A stretch of DNA of 64,000 nt from Lelliottia sp. WAP21 (lineage in GTDB: Bacteria; Pseudomonadota; Gammaproteobacteria; Enterobacterales; Enterobacteriaceae). Each line of letters opens with the position of its first letter. The stretch's first letter is position 1. Location of the stretch: NCBI RefSeq assembly GCF_020532665.2, contig NZ_JAIWPG020000002.1, forward strand, positions 124,001-188,000, written 5' to 3'. The position numbers and the translations under genes are program-made. Shown here in pieces: positions 8,547 to 19,231 of the stretch. The notes under the pieces are model-generated. The model had not been told where the DNA came from, ran no database searches, and worked only from the letters and a program-made list of their open reading frames with translations.

Positions 8547-9617
8547 ATGAAATTCCCACTCCCGTTCGTACTCCTTGTGTCTGCGCTTACTCTGCAACCT
8601 GCGTTCGCTGCGGCCATCCCTGTTCGCGTGGCGACCGTCGAGCAAACCGCTCACGCCGCTGAACGCCAGATCCCGGGGCGCATCGAAGCTATCCATACCG
8701 TTGAACTGCGGGCCCGCACGGAAGGCGTTATTACCCGTGTTCACTTTCGTGACGGACAATATGTGAAAAAAGGTGACGTGCTGTTTGAGCTGGACGATGC
8801 CGAACCGCGCGCGGCCTTAAGGCTGGCAGAGGCCGAAGTGAAAAGCGCTCAGGCCACCCTGCGTCAGGCGCAGCAGCAGCTTTCGCGGTTTGAAAGCCTT
8901 GGCAGCAGCAACGCCATCAGCCGTCACGATGTGGATAACGCGCGGATGCAGCGCGATGTCGCCAGCGCCGCGCTGGAGCAGGCAAAAGCCCGCCTTGAAA
9001 CACGCAACGTGACGCTGGCCTACACCCGAATCACGTCGCCGATTGACGGGCGCGTGGGGCACAGTCAGTACCACGTCGGCAGTCTGGTCAATCCCTCCAG
9101 CGGCGTGCTGGTGGAGGTGGTACAGCTTGATCCTGTCCGCATAGCCTTTGCGCTGGAAGAGGGCGCGTTTGCCACTAAAGCCGGTCAACATGCGGATATC
9201 CGCGCCATGAAGCAGGCCTGGCAGGCACTGATCGACAGCCATGGTCAGCGTGTCAGCGGTGAACTGACGTCGGTGGATAATCGTATTGATCCGCGCACCG
9301 CCAGCGTCATGCTGCGTGCTGAATTTGCGAATCCACGGCATCAGTTGCTTCCTGGCGGGAACGTGAATGTCTATCTGCGCCCTGCAAGCGCCCAGCCGGT
9401 GCTAACGCTCCCCGCAGCGGCGGTCCAGCAAAATGACGACGGCTTCTTTGCCTGGGTCATTACTGCGGAAGGCAAAGCGGAAAAACGTCCGCTAATCATT
9501 GCCGGGCAAATGGGGCAGCAGTTCCAGATCGCCTCCGGTGTGACAGCCGGTGAGCGAGCGATCACTGACGGCGCACAGCGCATTCAGCCCGGTGCTGACG
9601 TCCAGATACTGAATTAA
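8547..9617 (+). CDS. RND efflux periplasmic adaptor (membrane fusion protein)
   Basis: A 356-residue adaptor linking an inner-membrane RND pump to an outer-membrane channel. A signal peptide (residues 1-21, ending AFA) has no lipobox cysteine, so it is probably soluble or peripherally bound, unlike lipidated AcrA. It has a lipoyl half-motif (ARTEGVITRVHFRDGQYVKK), a coiled-coil hairpin (about residues 85-150, rich in AEAEVKSAQATLRQAQQQL), the second lipoyl half (ITSPIDGRVGHS) and a beta-barrel region. The gene precedes the pump by nine bases. No TolC-type gene lies nearby, so a TolC encoded elsewhere is presumably used. Confidence 0.92.
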   Translation: MKFPLPFVLLVSALTLQPAFAAAIPVRVATVEQTAHAAERQIPGRIEAIHTVELRARTEGVITRVHFRDGQYVKKGDVLFELDDAEPRAALRLAEAEVKSAQATLRQAQQQLSRFESLGSSNAISRHDVDNARMQRDVASAALEQAKARLETRNVTLAYTRITSPIDGRVGHSQYHVGSLVNPSSGVLVEVVQLDPVRIAFALEEGAFATKAGQHADIRAMKQAWQALIDSHGQRVSGELTSVDNRIDPRTASVMLRAEFANPRHQLLPGGNVNVYLRPASAQPVLTLPAAAVQQNDDGFFAWVITAEGKAEKRPLIIAGQMGQQFQIASGVTAGERAITDGAQRIQPGADVQILN

Positions 9618-9626
9618 GGAGCCACC

Positions 9627-12600
9627 ATGCTGACGTTTTTCATCAAACGCCCGCGGTTCGCCATGGTGATCGCGCTGGTCATCGCGTTACTTGGCGCGAT
9701 TGCGCTGAGAATCATTCCCGTAGAGCAGTATCCGCAGATCACGCCACCGGTAGTGAATGTGTCAGCCAGCTGGCCCGGTGCCAGCTCAGCAGACGTGGCG
9801 GAAGCCATTGCCACACCGCTGGAAACCCAGCTCAACGGCGTGGATCACATGCTGTATATGGAGTCGACCAGTTCTGATGAAGGCACCTACAGCCTGAATA
9901 TCACCTTTGCCGCGGGCACCGATGCGGACCTGGCGGCCATCGACGTACAAAACCGCGTGGCGCAGGTGGTGGCGCAGCTCCCCGCCGAAGCGCAGCAAAA
10001 CGGCGTGCAGGTGCGTAAACGCGCCACCAACCTGATGATGGGGGTAAGTCTTTACTCACCACAGGGGACGCATGCACCCTTGTTTGTCAGTAACTACGCC
10101 AGTACGCAGGTGCTGGAGGCGTTAGCGCGTCTGCCGGGCGTGGGGCAGGTACAGATGTTTGGTGCCCGCGACTACAGTATGCGCATCTGGCTGCGTCCGG
10201 ATCGGATGAACGCTCTTAACGTGACCACTGACGATGTCTCGCAGGCGTTGCGCGAGCAGAATGTGCAGGGCGCTGCGGGCCAGGTGGGCACGCCGCCGGT
10301 ATTTAATGGTCAGCAGCAGACGCTGACCATTAACGGTCTGGGGCGACTGAACCAGGCCAATGACTTCGGCAACATCATTATTCGTGCCGGGGAAATGGGG
10401 CAACTGGTGCGCCTGAGCGATGTGGCAAACATTGAGCTTGGCTCGCGCAGTTATAGCTCAGGCGCCCAGTTGAACGGGCTGGATTCGGCCTATCTGGGCG
10501 TTTATCCCACGCCGTCGGCTAATGCGCTGCGCGTTGCCGACGCGGTACGTAACGAACTGGAACGCCTCTCGACCCGTTTTCCGGACGATCTGAAGTATGA
10601 AGTGAAGTTTGATACCACAGAGTTTGTTGCCGCCACCATCAAAGAGATTGGTGTCTCGCTGGCGCTCACCCTGCTGGCCGTGGTGGTGGTCGTTTCACTG
10701 TTTTTGCAAAGCTGGCGCGCCACGCTGATTGTCGCCCTGGCGATCCCGGTGTCATTGATCGGTACGTTTGCGGTGCTTTATACGCTGGGTTACTCCGCCA
10801 ATACCCTCAGCCTGTTTGCGATTATTCTGGCGTTAACCATGGTGGTGGATGACGCGATTGTGGTGGTAGAGAACGTCGAAACGCTGATGGCGGAAGGACA
10901 GAGCCGCACTGCGGCAACCTCGCTGGCGTTACGCCAGATTGCCGGGCCGGTGATCGCCACCACGCTGGTGCTGCTGGCGGTGTTTGTGCCGGTGGCATTG
11001 ATCCCGGGCATTGTCGGGGAGTTGTACCGTCAGTTTGCGGTGACGTTATCCACCGCCGTCACGCTCTCAAGCCTGGTCGCGCTCACTCTGACGCCTGCTT
11101 TGTGCGCCATGCTGTTACGACCACGGACTACCCGCCCCGCGGCCATTTTCCGCGGTTTTAACCGGGGGCTGGAATCCACCCGCGATCTTTACGCGCGTAT
11201 CGTTAATCTGTTCAACCTGCGCCCGTGGCTGGCACTGCTGGCGACGGCGGGTGCCGCGGCCGTGGTGGCGTTCAGCTTCATGTCGATGCCAAAAGGCTTT
11301 TTGCCGCAGGAAGATCAGGGTTATTTCTTTGCCAGCGTCCAGTTGCCGGAAGCGGCGTCGCTGGAGCGCACCGAAGCCGTGATGAAGACCGCTCGTGCCG
11401 TGATTGCCAGCCATCCGGCGGTCGCCGATGTCATTCAGGTCTCCGGATTTAATCTCCTCAACGGCACCAGCGCGTCAAACGGCGGCTTTATCTCCGTCAT
11501 GCTGAAAGACTGGGGCGAGCGTCCTCCTCTGGATGAGGTAATGGGCACGCTGCAACGTCAGCTTCTGGCGCTACCGGAAGCCACCATTATGACCTTTGCC
11601 CCACCGACGCTGCCGGGACTGGGCAATGCATCCGGCTTTGATTTGCGTATTCAGGCGCAGGCAGGGCAACGCCCGGCGGAGCTTGAGCAGGTGACGCGGC
11701 AGATCCTCGCAAAAGCTAATCAGGATCCTCGTCTGAATCGCGTCTTTACCACCTGGAGCAGTAACGTGCCGCAGCTGACGCTGACGGTCGATCGCGAGAG
11801 TGCCGCCAGGCTCGGCGTGCCGGTAGCGCGTATCTTCTCCAGTCTGCAAACCGCTTTTGGTGGCACGCGTGCCGGGGATTTCAGCATCAATAACCGCGTT
11901 TATCACGTCGTAATGCAAAACGAGATGCAGTGGCGCGAACGCGCGGAGCAGATCGGCGAGCTGTTCGTGCGCAGTAATAGCGGTGAGCGGGTGCGCCTGA
12001 GCAACCTCGTGACGATCGCGCCAACGGTGGGCGCGCCGTTCCTGCAACAGTACAACCAGTTCCCGTCGGTATCGGTGAGCGGCTCGGCAGCGGACGGGGT
12101 CAGCAGCAGTACGGCCATGGCCGTGATGGGCCAGCTTTTGGCCGATGAACTGCCAGCGGGTTACGACTATGCCTGGAGCGGGATGTCTTATCAGGAGCAG
12201 CAGACCGGGAATCAGGCTGTCTGGATTGTTCTGGCGGCCGTGGTCATGGCCTGGCTGTTTCTTGTCGCCCAGTATGAAAGCTGGACGTTGCCTGCCAGCG
12301 TCATGCTGTCGGTGTTGTTCGCCATCGGTGGCGCGCTGGTCTGGCTCTGGATTGCCGGTTATGCCAACGATGTCTATGTGCAGATAGGGCTGGTCCTTCT
12401 GATCGCGCTGGCGGCGAAAAACGCCATACTGATTGTCGAGTTTGCCCGCGCGCGGCGCATGGAGGGGATGGCGATTATTGACGCCGCACGAGAAGGCGCG
12501 TCGCGTCGTTTCCGCGCGGTGATGATGACGGCAGTCTCGTTTATCATCGGCGTGTTGCCCATGATGCTGGCGACCGGGGCTGGCGCGCAAAGCCGCCGCA

Positions 12601-12722
12601 TCATAGGTACCACGGTGTTCAGCGGCATGCTGGTCGCCACCGTGGTAGGCATCGTCTTCATTCCGGCGCTGTTTGTCTTGTTCCAGCGTCTGCGCGAGTG
12701 GGGACACAAGCTTACGGACTAG
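9627..12722 (+). CDS. RND (HAE1-type) multidrug efflux permease
   Basis: A 1031-residue proton-driven RND pump, the usual size for AcrB-type proteins. It starts [20 protein letters not shown], the conserved N-terminal helix. The proton-relay pair in TM4 is present ([16 protein letters not shown], the two Asp of the AcrB D407/D408 motif). The periplasmic porter domains and the C-terminal half with [15 protein letters not shown] are complete. AAGGAG before the ATG gives a strong start. It forms an operon with the adaptor. Its end overlaps the end of ybdK by 11 bases, convergently. Substrates cannot be told from sequence; it could be EefB-like, but I do not claim that. Confidence 0.93.
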   Translation: MLTFFIKRPRFAMVIALVIALLGAIALRIIPVEQYPQITPPVVNVSASWPGASSADVAEAIATPLETQLNGVDHMLYMESTSSDEGTYSLNITFAAGTDADLAAIDVQNRVAQVVAQLPAEAQQNGVQVRKRATNLMMGVSLYSPQGTHAPLFVSNYASTQVLEALARLPGVGQVQMFGARDYSMRIWLRPDRMNALNVTTDDVSQALREQNVQGAAGQVGTPPVFNGQQQTLTINGLGRLNQANDFGNIIIRAGEMGQLVRLSDVANIELGSRSYSSGAQLNGLDSAYLGVYPTPSANALRVADAVRNELERLSTRFPDDLKYEVKFDTTEFVAATIKEIGVSLALTLLAVVVVVSLFLQSWRATLIVALAIPVSLIGTFAVLYTLGYSANTLSLFAIILALTMVVDDAIVVVENVETLMAEGQSRTAATSLALRQIAGPVIATTLVLLAVFVPVALIPGIVGELYRQFAVTLSTAVTLSSLVALTLTPALCAMLLRPRTTRPAAIFRGFNRGLESTRDLYARIVNLFNLRPWLALLATAGAAAVVAFSFMSMPKGFLPQEDQGYFFASVQLPEAASLERTEAVMKTARAVIASHPAVADVIQVSGFNLLNGTSASNGGFISVMLKDWGERPPLDEVMGTLQRQLLALPEATIMTFAPPTLPGLGNASGFDLRIQAQAGQRPAELEQVTRQILAKANQDPRLNRVFTTWSSNVPQLTLTVDRESAARLGVPVARIFSSLQTAFGGTRAGDFSINNRVYHVVMQNEMQWRERAEQIGELFVRSNSGERVRLSNLVTIAPTVGAPFLQQYNQFPSVSVSGSAADGVSSSTAMAVMGQLLADELPAGYDYAWSGMSYQEQQTGNQAVWIVLAAVVMAWLFLVAQYESWTLPASVMLSVLFAIGGALVWLWIAGYANDVYVQIGLVLLIALAAKNAILIVEFARARRMEGMAIIDAAREGASRRFRAVMMTAVSFIIGVLPMMLATGAGAQSRRIIGTTVFSGMLVATVVGIVFIPALFVLFQRLREWGHKLTD

Positions 12723-13833
12723 TTGCCCAGAGCTCGCAGTGTTTTTGTACTAGCGAAATCAGCGAGCCGCCGTCGGCAATGAAGTCCCGCATCCGCTGCG
12801 CCTCGCTTTTGCCCTGTTTCAGCATCAGGGCAATTTCCTGAATCGCGCTCGCACCGCCCAGCTTTTCCGCTGAGGGTGCGACGCGCGCCAGCAGCCCGTG
12901 AAGATCTTCAGCAATGGTTTTCTGCTCGCCGGTATGGACGTCGGTCAGGATGCCTTCCAGACCGTAGCGGCACGCCTGAAAACGGTTAAATTTATACAGC
13001 AGATAATCCAGCTCCTGGTGCTTATAAGGCCGTTCGGTCAGCAGCCAGTGGGCGGTGGCCTGAATCAGTCCGGCGATGTTGATCGCGTGGGCGAGCGTCA
13101 GAGGGGTATCCATCACCCGTACTTCCACGGTACCAAAATGCGGGCTGGGGCGAATATCCCAGTGCACATCTTTTATGCTGTCAATCATGCTGGTGTAGCG
13201 CAGACGACGGAACAGGCCTTCAAACTCCTGCCAGCTGTTTACCCACGGCATTTTGCCGTTGTCGGGGAATCCTGAGAAAATGTTCAGTCGTGACGAGGCA
13301 AACTTCGTATCGCTGCCCTGCATATAAGGCGATGAGGCCGACAGGGCGATAAAATGCGGCACAAAACGTGATAAACCATGCAGCAGGTAGATTGCGTCGT
13401 CACCGTTTCGACAGCCTACGTGAACGTGCTGACCAAAAACCGTCGCCTGCAAAATCAGATAACCAAAGCGTTCCAGCGTGACGTTATAGCGCTCGTCGTC
13501 ACACACTTCCTGGCGCTGCCATTTCTGGAAAGGATGCGTTCCTCCCCCGGCAATCTGAACATGATGTTCACCCGCGGCCCGCAGGATTGCCTGTTGTATG
13601 GCTGAAAACTGTGCCGCAGCCTGGCTGATGTCTTTACAGACGCCCGTGGCGATTTCGAGCATGCTTTCGGTGATGTCATGTTTCACTTCTCCGGCTTTGA
13701 TGTCGTCTTTTACCGCGGCGATAAGCGCTGACGAATCCTGACTGAGATCGAAGCCGGGCGGATTCACTACCTGTAATTCCAGTTCAATTCCCAGGGTGAA
13801 GGGTTCAGAAGAGTGAAAGTCGGGTAGGGCCAT
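12712..13833 (-). CDS. ybdK: YbdK, carboxylate-amine ligase (glutamate-cysteine ligase type 2)
   Basis: A 373-residue ATP-grasp-like GCS2 family ligase; the E. coli protein has weak glutamate-cysteine ligase activity. Signatures: [11 protein letters not shown] at the N-terminus (metal-binding glutamates), [18 protein letters not shown], and [14 protein letters not shown]. The ATG at 13833 with GGAG upstream matches E. coli YbdK (372 residues); the frame is open farther upstream but lacks similarity. It is separated from ybdJ by the ATPase and RND genes, unlike E. coli. Confidence 0.92.
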   Translation of the reverse strand: MALPDFHSSEPFTLGIELELQVVNPPGFDLSQDSSALIAAVKDDIKAGEVKHDITESMLEIATGVCKDISQAAAQFSAIQQAILRAAGEHHVQIAGGGTHPFQKWQRQEVCDDERYNVTLERFGYLILQATVFGQHVHVGCRNGDDAIYLLHGLSRFVPHFIALSASSPYMQGSDTKFASSRLNIFSGFPDNGKMPWVNSWQEFEGLFRRLRYTSMIDSIKDVHWDIRPSPHFGTVEVRVMDTPLTLAHAINIAGLIQATAHWLLTERPYKHQELDYLLYKFNRFQACRYGLEGILTDVHTGEQKTIAEDLHGLLARVAPSAEKLGGASAIQEIALMLKQGKSEAQRMRDFIADGGSLISLVQKHCELWATSP

Positions 13834-13927
13834 GGCGTGCTCCATTGAGGGGGATAAGGTGAGTATAGAAGGGATTTTTTGCCCGTTCATTTTCACCCAT
13901 GGCACCCGTGAAGGAGACAATAGTCGG

Positions 13928-15157
13928 TTAATGCAGTTGCGTCACGTGTCGCCGCGTCCCCCACCAGAAGAGCAGGGCGAGCAGACTGACCAGGGCACCG
14001 GCGAGGCATACGCCCTGCCAGCCTAAACGAACATAAATTGCGGTAGTGCTGATAGCGCCTGCGCCACTTCCGACAGCATAAAAGAGCATGTAGAGACCGA
14101 CCAGGCGGCTGTGTGCTTCCGGGCGGGTGCGAAAAATCAGGCTTTGATTGGTGACATGCAGCGCCTGCCCGCCAAGGTCGAGCAACACAATGCCGACAAG
14201 CAGCGCCCACAATGATGTCGTCAATTGTGACAGGGGCCACCACGCCAGGATTAATACCCCAAGGGAGAGGGCGCTGGTGGTTTGCGCTCGACCCTGGTCT
14301 GCCCACTTTCCCGCCCGGGCGGCGGCTAACGCACCGATGGCCCCAACCAGACCAAAACTGCCGATTACCGTATGCGAGAAGCTAAACGGTGGCGCACTCA
14401 ATGGCAGCACCAGGGCGCTCCAGAAAATATTAAACGCAGCGAACATTAACAGCGCCAGTATTCCTCTGATCTGCAATACCTTTTCCTCACGCAGTAGCGT
14501 GAACATGGAGATCAGGAGATCGCTGTAAGTTAGCCCACCCGATCTCTTTGGCAACGCGGGCAGGCCACGCCACAGTGGGATCGCAAGGAGAAGCATTAAA
14601 AACGCTGAGCTAAAATAGACCCCGCGCCAGCCCGCAAGATCGCTGATGCCGCCAGCAAACACCCTTGCCAGTAGCAGGCCAATGAACACCCCGCCCTGTG
14701 CCGCGCCCACCACATGACCCTGTTCGTGGGGGGCAGAAGCGCTGGCTGCATAGGCGATCAGCCCCTGAGTCATGGCGGTACCGAGCATGCCGATAGCCAC
14801 CATGCCTGTCAGCAGCGCAGGTGCAGACGTCGCCATCCCCACCGCAATGAGGGCGCTCATGAGCAACAGCAGCTGTACACCCATTAAGCGGCGGCGATCC
14901 ACCCGATCGCCGAGCGGCACCAAAAAAAGCAGGGCCAGCGCGCAGCCTGTCTGCGTGGCGGCAATCACGCCACCGACGGCTGCATGGCTCATCGAAAAAT
15001 CCTGCGCCAGCGCATCTAACAAGGGTTGCGCAAAATAGACGTTAGCCACGCTTAAGCCGCTGGCGATGGCAAACAACCACACCAGGCTGCGCGAGAGCGT
15101 GGGCGCGCAGGGTCGATATGCGTGTTGAGATGATGGTGAAGCAAGCGGCGCTTTCAT
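13928..15157 (-). CDS. MFS drug/metabolite exporter
   Basis: A 409-residue major facilitator transporter with about 12 hydrophobic segments. The conserved loop 2-3 motif is present as [13 protein letters not shown], and [16 protein letters not shown] in the first helix region is typical of the YnfM/YgaY-like drug:H+ antiporter subgroup. It is transcribed divergently from an HxlR regulator across a 110-base region that contains nested inverted repeats, which suggests direct control. The substrate is unknown. Confidence 0.85.
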   Translation of the reverse strand: MKAPLASPSSQHAYRPCAPTLSRSLVWLFAIASGLSVANVYFAQPLLDALAQDFSMSHAAVGGVIAATQTGCALALLFLVPLGDRVDRRRLMGVQLLLLMSALIAVGMATSAPALLTGMVAIGMLGTAMTQGLIAYAASASAPHEQGHVVGAAQGGVFIGLLLARVFAGGISDLAGWRGVYFSSAFLMLLLAIPLWRGLPALPKRSGGLTYSDLLISMFTLLREEKVLQIRGILALLMFAAFNIFWSALVLPLSAPPFSFSHTVIGSFGLVGAIGALAAARAGKWADQGRAQTTSALSLGVLILAWWPLSQLTTSLWALLVGIVLLDLGGQALHVTNQSLIFRTRPEAHSRLVGLYMLFYAVGSGAGAISTTAIYVRLGWQGVCLAGALVSLLALLFWWGTRRHVTQLH

Positions 15158-15177
15158 GCGTAATGATCCCTATAAAC

Positions 15178-15202
15178 TGGTTTCAAATTAAAACCATTTG
15201 AA
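15178..15202. promoter_or_regulatory. Nested inverted repeats, candidate HxlR operator
   Basis: TGGTTT (15178-15183) and AAACCA (15191-15196) form a perfect repeat with a 7-base centre. TTCAAAT (15182-15188) and ATTTGAA (15196-15202) form a second, overlapping repeat. Both lie between the divergent MFS and HxlR genes. TGGTTT occurs again at 15215-15220. Confidence 0.55.
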
Positions 15203-15267
15203 TGCTAGGTCAGGTGGTTTTAAAATGCAACCAGAGGATCGCGATCGTTAACCTGTTCGGAGGCACC

Positions 15268-15717
15268 ATGAAGCCACACAAATCCATGAGTAACGCATTC
15301 TGTCCCGTCGCACGAACCGTGGATCTGATCGGCGATCGCTGGTCACTGCTTATTGTTCGGGATGCTTTTGACGGTATGCGCCGCTTTGGTGATTTTCAGC
15401 GCAGCCTGGGCATGGCGAAAAATATACTTTCCGACAGGCTGCATAAGCTGGTTGAGGCGGGCATTCTTGACCGTCAGGATGCCTCGGACGGTACGGCCTA
15501 TCAGGAATATGTCCTGACGCCCCAGGGCGAACGTCTTTTTCCCCTCGTCGTCGCCCTGCGTCAGTGGGGGGAAGCGCACCTGTTTGCGCCCGGCGAACCG
15601 CATTCGGTATTAATTGATAAGCAAACGGGGAAACCGGTGCCGCCACTGGTTTTGACCGCTAAGGATGGTTCATCCCTGTCAGCGTTTGATACTGAGGTGA
15701 GAAAAGTCACTGAATAA
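15268..15717 (+). CDS. HxlR-family transcriptional regulator
   Basis: A 149-residue winged-helix regulator. The family signature is clear: CPVARTVDLIGDRWSLLIVRD followed by RRFGDFQRSLGMAKNILSDR, the recognition helix region, and LTPQGERLFPLVVALRQWGE. HxlR proteins commonly sense aldehydes, quinones or thiol stress; one cysteine (Cys11, in NAFCPV) is the usual redox-sensing position. The ATG at 15268 has CGGAGG upstream. It is divergent from the MFS exporter, its most likely target. Confidence 0.88.
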   Translation: MKPHKSMSNAFCPVARTVDLIGDRWSLLIVRDAFDGMRRFGDFQRSLGMAKNILSDRLHKLVEAGILDRQDASDGTAYQEYVLTPQGERLFPLVVALRQWGEAHLFAPGEPHSVLIDKQTGKPVPPLVLTAKDGSSLSAFDTEVRKVTE

Positions 15718-15777
15718 GAATGACGTTTTTACAGCAAAACGAACCTACTGCGCGCTATGACAAATGACGTTCTTTTT

Positions 15778-16875
15778 TCAGGCGGAGGTGAGCAGCTTTC
15801 GCACACCCGCTGACGCCGCGTCTATTGCGCCTGCGAGATAGCCTGAAAAAACCGGCGACCATTCGCTGGCGATACCACTCATTTTCCCCGCCCAGTTTCC
15901 GTGGGCCTCAACGGGTTCTGGCACGCTATACCCATTCTCCTGCAACAGATCCTGTTCGGTTGCGGTGAAAGGATCCGCCGCCCAGTCCTTGATCATTTCC
16001 GCTTCTGGTTTTTCTGCTGCGGGGCCGAACAGCCGAACGAGTTGCGCACGGCACAAATTTTTAAGAACCGTTTCCGATACCGTTCGTCGGGTGACCGCGG
16101 GCACGCCAATAAAGCCGAAGATCGCCGTGATGCCTGAATCCGGTTCGGAGACATCGTGAATTTCCACCATCGGACCGATTCGGCTGCTGGCATCGCCGGA
16201 AAGACCCTGCTCCTGAAGGAAGTGGGTGCGATAAAGCGCAACGTATTTTGCCTGCGGCGCCATCCATGTCGCGGTGTTACGCCAGTTGGCGATGAGCCTT
16301 TCCGGCAGGGCGGGGGAAAAGGTTATTTTCGCCGCCAGCGCTGGCGGTAAAGCAAGAAAAAGATGATCGCAGGTGGCGATCTGCCGATCGTTTTCAGCGG
16401 ATGCGCTCTGTACCTGTATCACGTCACCCCTACGCGTGACGTGAGTCACCTGCTGACCGAGTAAAATCTTCTGTGGCGGGAGCTGCTGCACGAGCGCCGT
16501 TGTCAGGGCCTGCATCCCGCCCTGAAGTCTGTATGATTCCGGGGAGGTCTGATAAGCAGGATAGCGGTCCGGCGCGGCATCATGATGACGCTCAAAAAGC
16601 ATCTCGCCTGGACGAGCCTGAGCGATGGCGGGGATACCCAGCTCTTTGATGAGCTGAGCCAGGCCTGGCTGGATATCTGGCCAGAACCAGGTCGCGCCCA
16701 TATCGACATGCGTGTCCGTAGAGTGTCCAGCGTAAACCGCGCTCGACAGTATCCGGCCGCCCGTTCTTTCCCGTGCTTCAATGAGCTGATAGCTGAGGCC
16801 TGCTTTTTCCAGAAGAGAGGCTGCATAGAGCCCGCTCACGCCCGCGCCGATGATGATAACGTTGCTGTGCTTCAC
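15778..16875 (-). CDS. FAD-dependent flavin amine oxidase-family protein
   Basis: A 365-residue oxidoreductase with an N-terminal dinucleotide-binding fold: VIIIGAGVSGLYAASLL, then LIEARERTGGRI, the second FAD contact typical of the monoamine oxidase superfamily. A C-terminal FAD segment (GYLAGAIDAASAGVRK) is present. It is shorter than classical MAO (about 450 residues) but complete. No signal or membrane segment is seen. Its start overlaps the cupin gene stop by four bases, so the two are translationally coupled. The substrate is unknown; an amine or amine-like compound is possible. Confidence 0.82.
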   Translation of the reverse strand: MKHSNVIIIGAGVSGLYAASLLEKAGLSYQLIEARERTGGRILSSAVYAGHSTDTHVDMGATWFWPDIQPGLAQLIKELGIPAIAQARPGEMLFERHHDAAPDRYPAYQTSPESYRLQGGMQALTTALVQQLPPQKILLGQQVTHVTRRGDVIQVQSASAENDRQIATCDHLFLALPPALAAKITFSPALPERLIANWRNTATWMAPQAKYVALYRTHFLQEQGLSGDASSRIGPMVEIHDVSEPDSGITAIFGFIGVPAVTRRTVSETVLKNLCRAQLVRLFGPAAEKPEAEMIKDWAADPFTATEQDLLQENGYSVPEPVEAHGNWAGKMSGIASEWSPVFSGYLAGAIDAASAGVRKLLTSA

Positions 16876-17555
16876 GATGGTACTCCGGTAAGGGTTGCGG
16901 GACTCAGATGCCCGGTCTTCAGGTAAACGGTGACGCCGGCACTCGCGGCGATCAGCGCGGGCATGTCGCCAGGGGGAAGTCTTAACCAGCTACCTTGCTG
17001 ATACGGTTCTTCACCGGCGTACAGCTCGCCCTGCAGAATAAAGAGCTCCGCGCCTGCGGGAAGCGTCCCACACAGCAGCTGTTTTCCTGCGGTGACTTTC
17101 TGAAGATGCACCGTTTCCGTAGGGCTGGCATAGAGGGGGCAAATCAGCCTGTCAGGATGCGCCTGCCAGTTCTGACTGTCCCGCGTGTTTATCCTGACGA
17201 ACCGGTGCTCATCCGCGGCCATTTGCCGCAGTTTCACCAGCAGCGTCGCGCCCTCCAGACTGGACGGGCGATGCGAAGAACCCTCCGGGCTTCGCAGATA
17301 CCAGCCTGCCGGATAATCAACATTGTTTTCAGTGAACGTGCCGCTTAATACCAGAATTTCCTCTCCACCCGGATGAGTATGTTCGGGAAAGGTGGAGCCA
17401 GGGGCATACCTGACCAGACTCGTGGCCCGCGCGTTTTCCTGACCGATTCGATCAAGCATGACGCGTTCCACGCCAGACTGTGGCGAGCGTACCCACTGAT
17501 AATCGTCAGGGGTAACGATGGCCCGTTGTGAGAAGTCAGAATTCAGTAACATCAT
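16872..17555 (-). CDS. Two-cupin protein (ChrR-like cupin)
   Basis: A 227-residue protein with two cupin-type halves. The first has the metal-binding motif PEHTHPGGEEILVLSG (residues about 56-71), as in ChrR-type anti-sigma cupins and cupin enzymes. The second half (LFILQGELYAGEEPYQQGSWL) lacks the histidines. There is no N-terminal zinc-binding anti-sigma region, so it is not a full ChrR. It overlaps the amine-oxidase gene by four bases and is probably a partner enzyme or sensor in the same pathway. Confidence 0.75.
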   Translation of the reverse strand: MMLLNSDFSQRAIVTPDDYQWVRSPQSGVERVMLDRIGQENARATSLVRYAPGSTFPEHTHPGGEEILVLSGTFTENNVDYPAGWYLRSPEGSSHRPSSLEGATLLVKLRQMAADEHRFVRINTRDSQNWQAHPDRLICPLYASPTETVHLQKVTAGKQLLCGTLPAGAELFILQGELYAGEEPYQQGSWLRLPPGDMPALIAASAGVTVYLKTGHLSPATLTGVPS

Positions 17556-17597
17556 TTTCTTTAACAGTACGGCACCCGTTGGGTGCCGTAAGCTGGG

Positions 17598-17942
17598 TTA
17601 TCGGGTGGGCAAATTGTCGTAAACATCCAGTGCGCGCGCGGTATAGGTCAACGCGGCACCGGCATTCAGACTAATCGCGACGGACAGCGCCTCGGCGATC
17701 TCTTCACGCGTTGCGCCATGTTTCACCGCAGTATCAACGTGCACTGCCAGGCAGCCATCACAGCGGGTGGTGACGGCGACGGCCAGGGCGATCAGCTCGT
17801 GTGTTTTCGGATCGAGATGCTTGTGTTCAGAGGCCCCTTTATCCATCTGCTGCAGGCCTTTCATAAACTCTGGCTGCAGTTTGGCAAACTTTCCAACGGT
17901 GGCGAGCAGGCTGCTGCGATATTCATTCCAGTTTAAAAACAT
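17598..17942 (-). CDS. Carboxymuconolactone decarboxylase/AhpD-family protein
   Basis: A 114-residue helical protein with the CMD/AhpD core LDPKTHELIALAVAVTTRCDGCLAVHVDTAVKHGAT. The CxxC pair with a nearby histidine (RCDGCLAVH) is the active-site motif of AhpD-like alkylhydroperoxide reductases. The ATG at 17942 with AAGGAG upstream is chosen over an upstream extension. It heads the run CMD-cupin-amine oxidase on the minus strand with a 42-base gap to the cupin gene. Probably peroxidase or thiol-disulfide activity. Confidence 0.85.
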   Translation of the reverse strand: MFLNWNEYRSSLLATVGKFAKLQPEFMKGLQQMDKGASEHKHLDPKTHELIALAVAVTTRCDGCLAVHVDTAVKHGATREEIAEALSVAISLNAGAALTYTARALDVYDNLPTR

Positions 17943-18142
17943 GGGGCACTCCTTCGTTCGGGGATGGGGCAACGCGCCAGATGCGTTATCCGGCTGCATT
18001 ACCGTTCAGTGAGGCGATTATCAGAGAGCCTGAGAGCTTCAACAAATCAGTTATTCTTGCGAGGCAGAGAAGAAATTCTATGTCGTGAATATCAAGGAGG
18101 CCCCCGCTGACGATGAGAGTCAACGGGGTGGGTCTGAAGGGG

Positions 18143-19057
18143 TTATGCGTTTTCCGACATGACATCCTGCAGGAGCCAGTCGTGAAAGACGCTGACCTCA
18201 TGGCGCATAATGCTGTGCGGCGGCGTCACCAGGTAATAAGACCAGGTGAGAGGCCAGCGATGATCGGGATGCAACTGGGCAAGCTGCCCGGTTTGAATCA
18301 GTTTCTTTACCAGCGCAGCGCGCACGATAGCCACGCCACGGCCACTCAGAGCAGCAAGGATCACGGCAGAGGTAGAGTTGATATGCAGTCCATTCTCACG
18401 CGCTTCGGGTGCGCCTACGGTCTGCAGAACCTCTTCCCATGAGGGGAAATTAGCCCCGGGATGAGGGGTGTCATCATGAATGAGTTTTTGCGTGGCCAGC
18501 CACTCGCTGCAGGCGATTTTATCCGGCGGAACAAGGCGTGGGCTACAGACCAGCACCGCTTCTTCATCCATCAGCCAGGTTTTATTCAGGCCGGGCCAGT
18601 CTCCCTGGCCGCAGCGAATACCGATATCTGCCTCGCCATGCGACACGTCCATCAGCTTTTCAGTCACGTTAAGGCGTAAATCGATCGTGTCATGCGTTTC
18701 AGAGAATCGGTTCAGGCGATCCATCAGCCAGTTCATCATCAGCACTTGTGAGGCGGTCACCACCACAACAGAGCGCGCGCGCCGTCCACGTAATTTATTC
18801 AGGCCCACTTCCAGTTTGTCCAGACCCTGAGTGATGTCCTGTAGCGCTTCCCGCGCTTCATCAACCAGCGTTAAGCGTTCTTTGCCGCTACGGGTGCGAT
18901 GAAGAAGCGGGTGGCCGACCCAGTCTTCCAGTGAACGAACTAACTGCCCGACAGCCGCGGGAGTGACGCCAAGCTCATTGGCAGCGCCGGTAAAGCTGCC
19001 GTGCCGTGCGGTAGCTTCGAAGGCGTGCAGCCATTTCAGGCGGTTTAACGATCGCAT
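18143..19057 (-). CDS. LysR-family regulator (GcvA-like)
   Basis: A 304-residue LysR regulator with N-terminal HTH (LKWLHAFEATARHGSFTGAANELGVTPAAVGQLVRSLE) and a periplasmic-binding-like effector domain (ADIGIRCGQGDWPGL is typical of the GcvA branch). It is divergent from an SDR gene across 174 bases and follows the CMD-cupin-oxidase run on the same strand. LysR proteins usually control the divergent neighbour, here the SDR and the alcohol dehydrogenase behind it. Confidence 0.88.
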   Translation of the reverse strand: MRSLNRLKWLHAFEATARHGSFTGAANELGVTPAAVGQLVRSLEDWVGHPLLHRTRSGKERLTLVDEAREALQDITQGLDKLEVGLNKLRGRRARSVVVVTASQVLMMNWLMDRLNRFSETHDTIDLRLNVTEKLMDVSHGEADIGIRCGQGDWPGLNKTWLMDEEAVLVCSPRLVPPDKIACSEWLATQKLIHDDTPHPGANFPSWEEVLQTVGAPEARENGLHINSTSAVILAALSGRGVAIVRAALVKKLIQTGQLAQLHPDHRWPLTWSYYLVTPPHSIMRHEVSVFHDWLLQDVMSENA

Positions 19058-19231
19058 TTCAGGCTCCCTGATGGGTTTTAGGTTTCATTATATCGTAGCG
19101 AGAAAGATTTTCTTTCCTGTGTCGCAATTTCTTCTCAGTCGTCAAGCCCCATTGAGGGTGGCATTCTGGCGTCATACGATGAGAAGCAGGCTTCTTATCC
19201 ACGACAATCAAATGATTTTAAGAGGTTAGCG

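Noticed and set aside
11571..12707. 378-codon frame antisense to the RND pump
   Set aside because: Shadow frame of a GC-rich coding region with no family similarity.
17960..17995. REP-like sequence before the AhpD-like gene
   Set aside because: Only a partial match (CCAGATGCG..TTATCCGGC) and no partner copy nearby.
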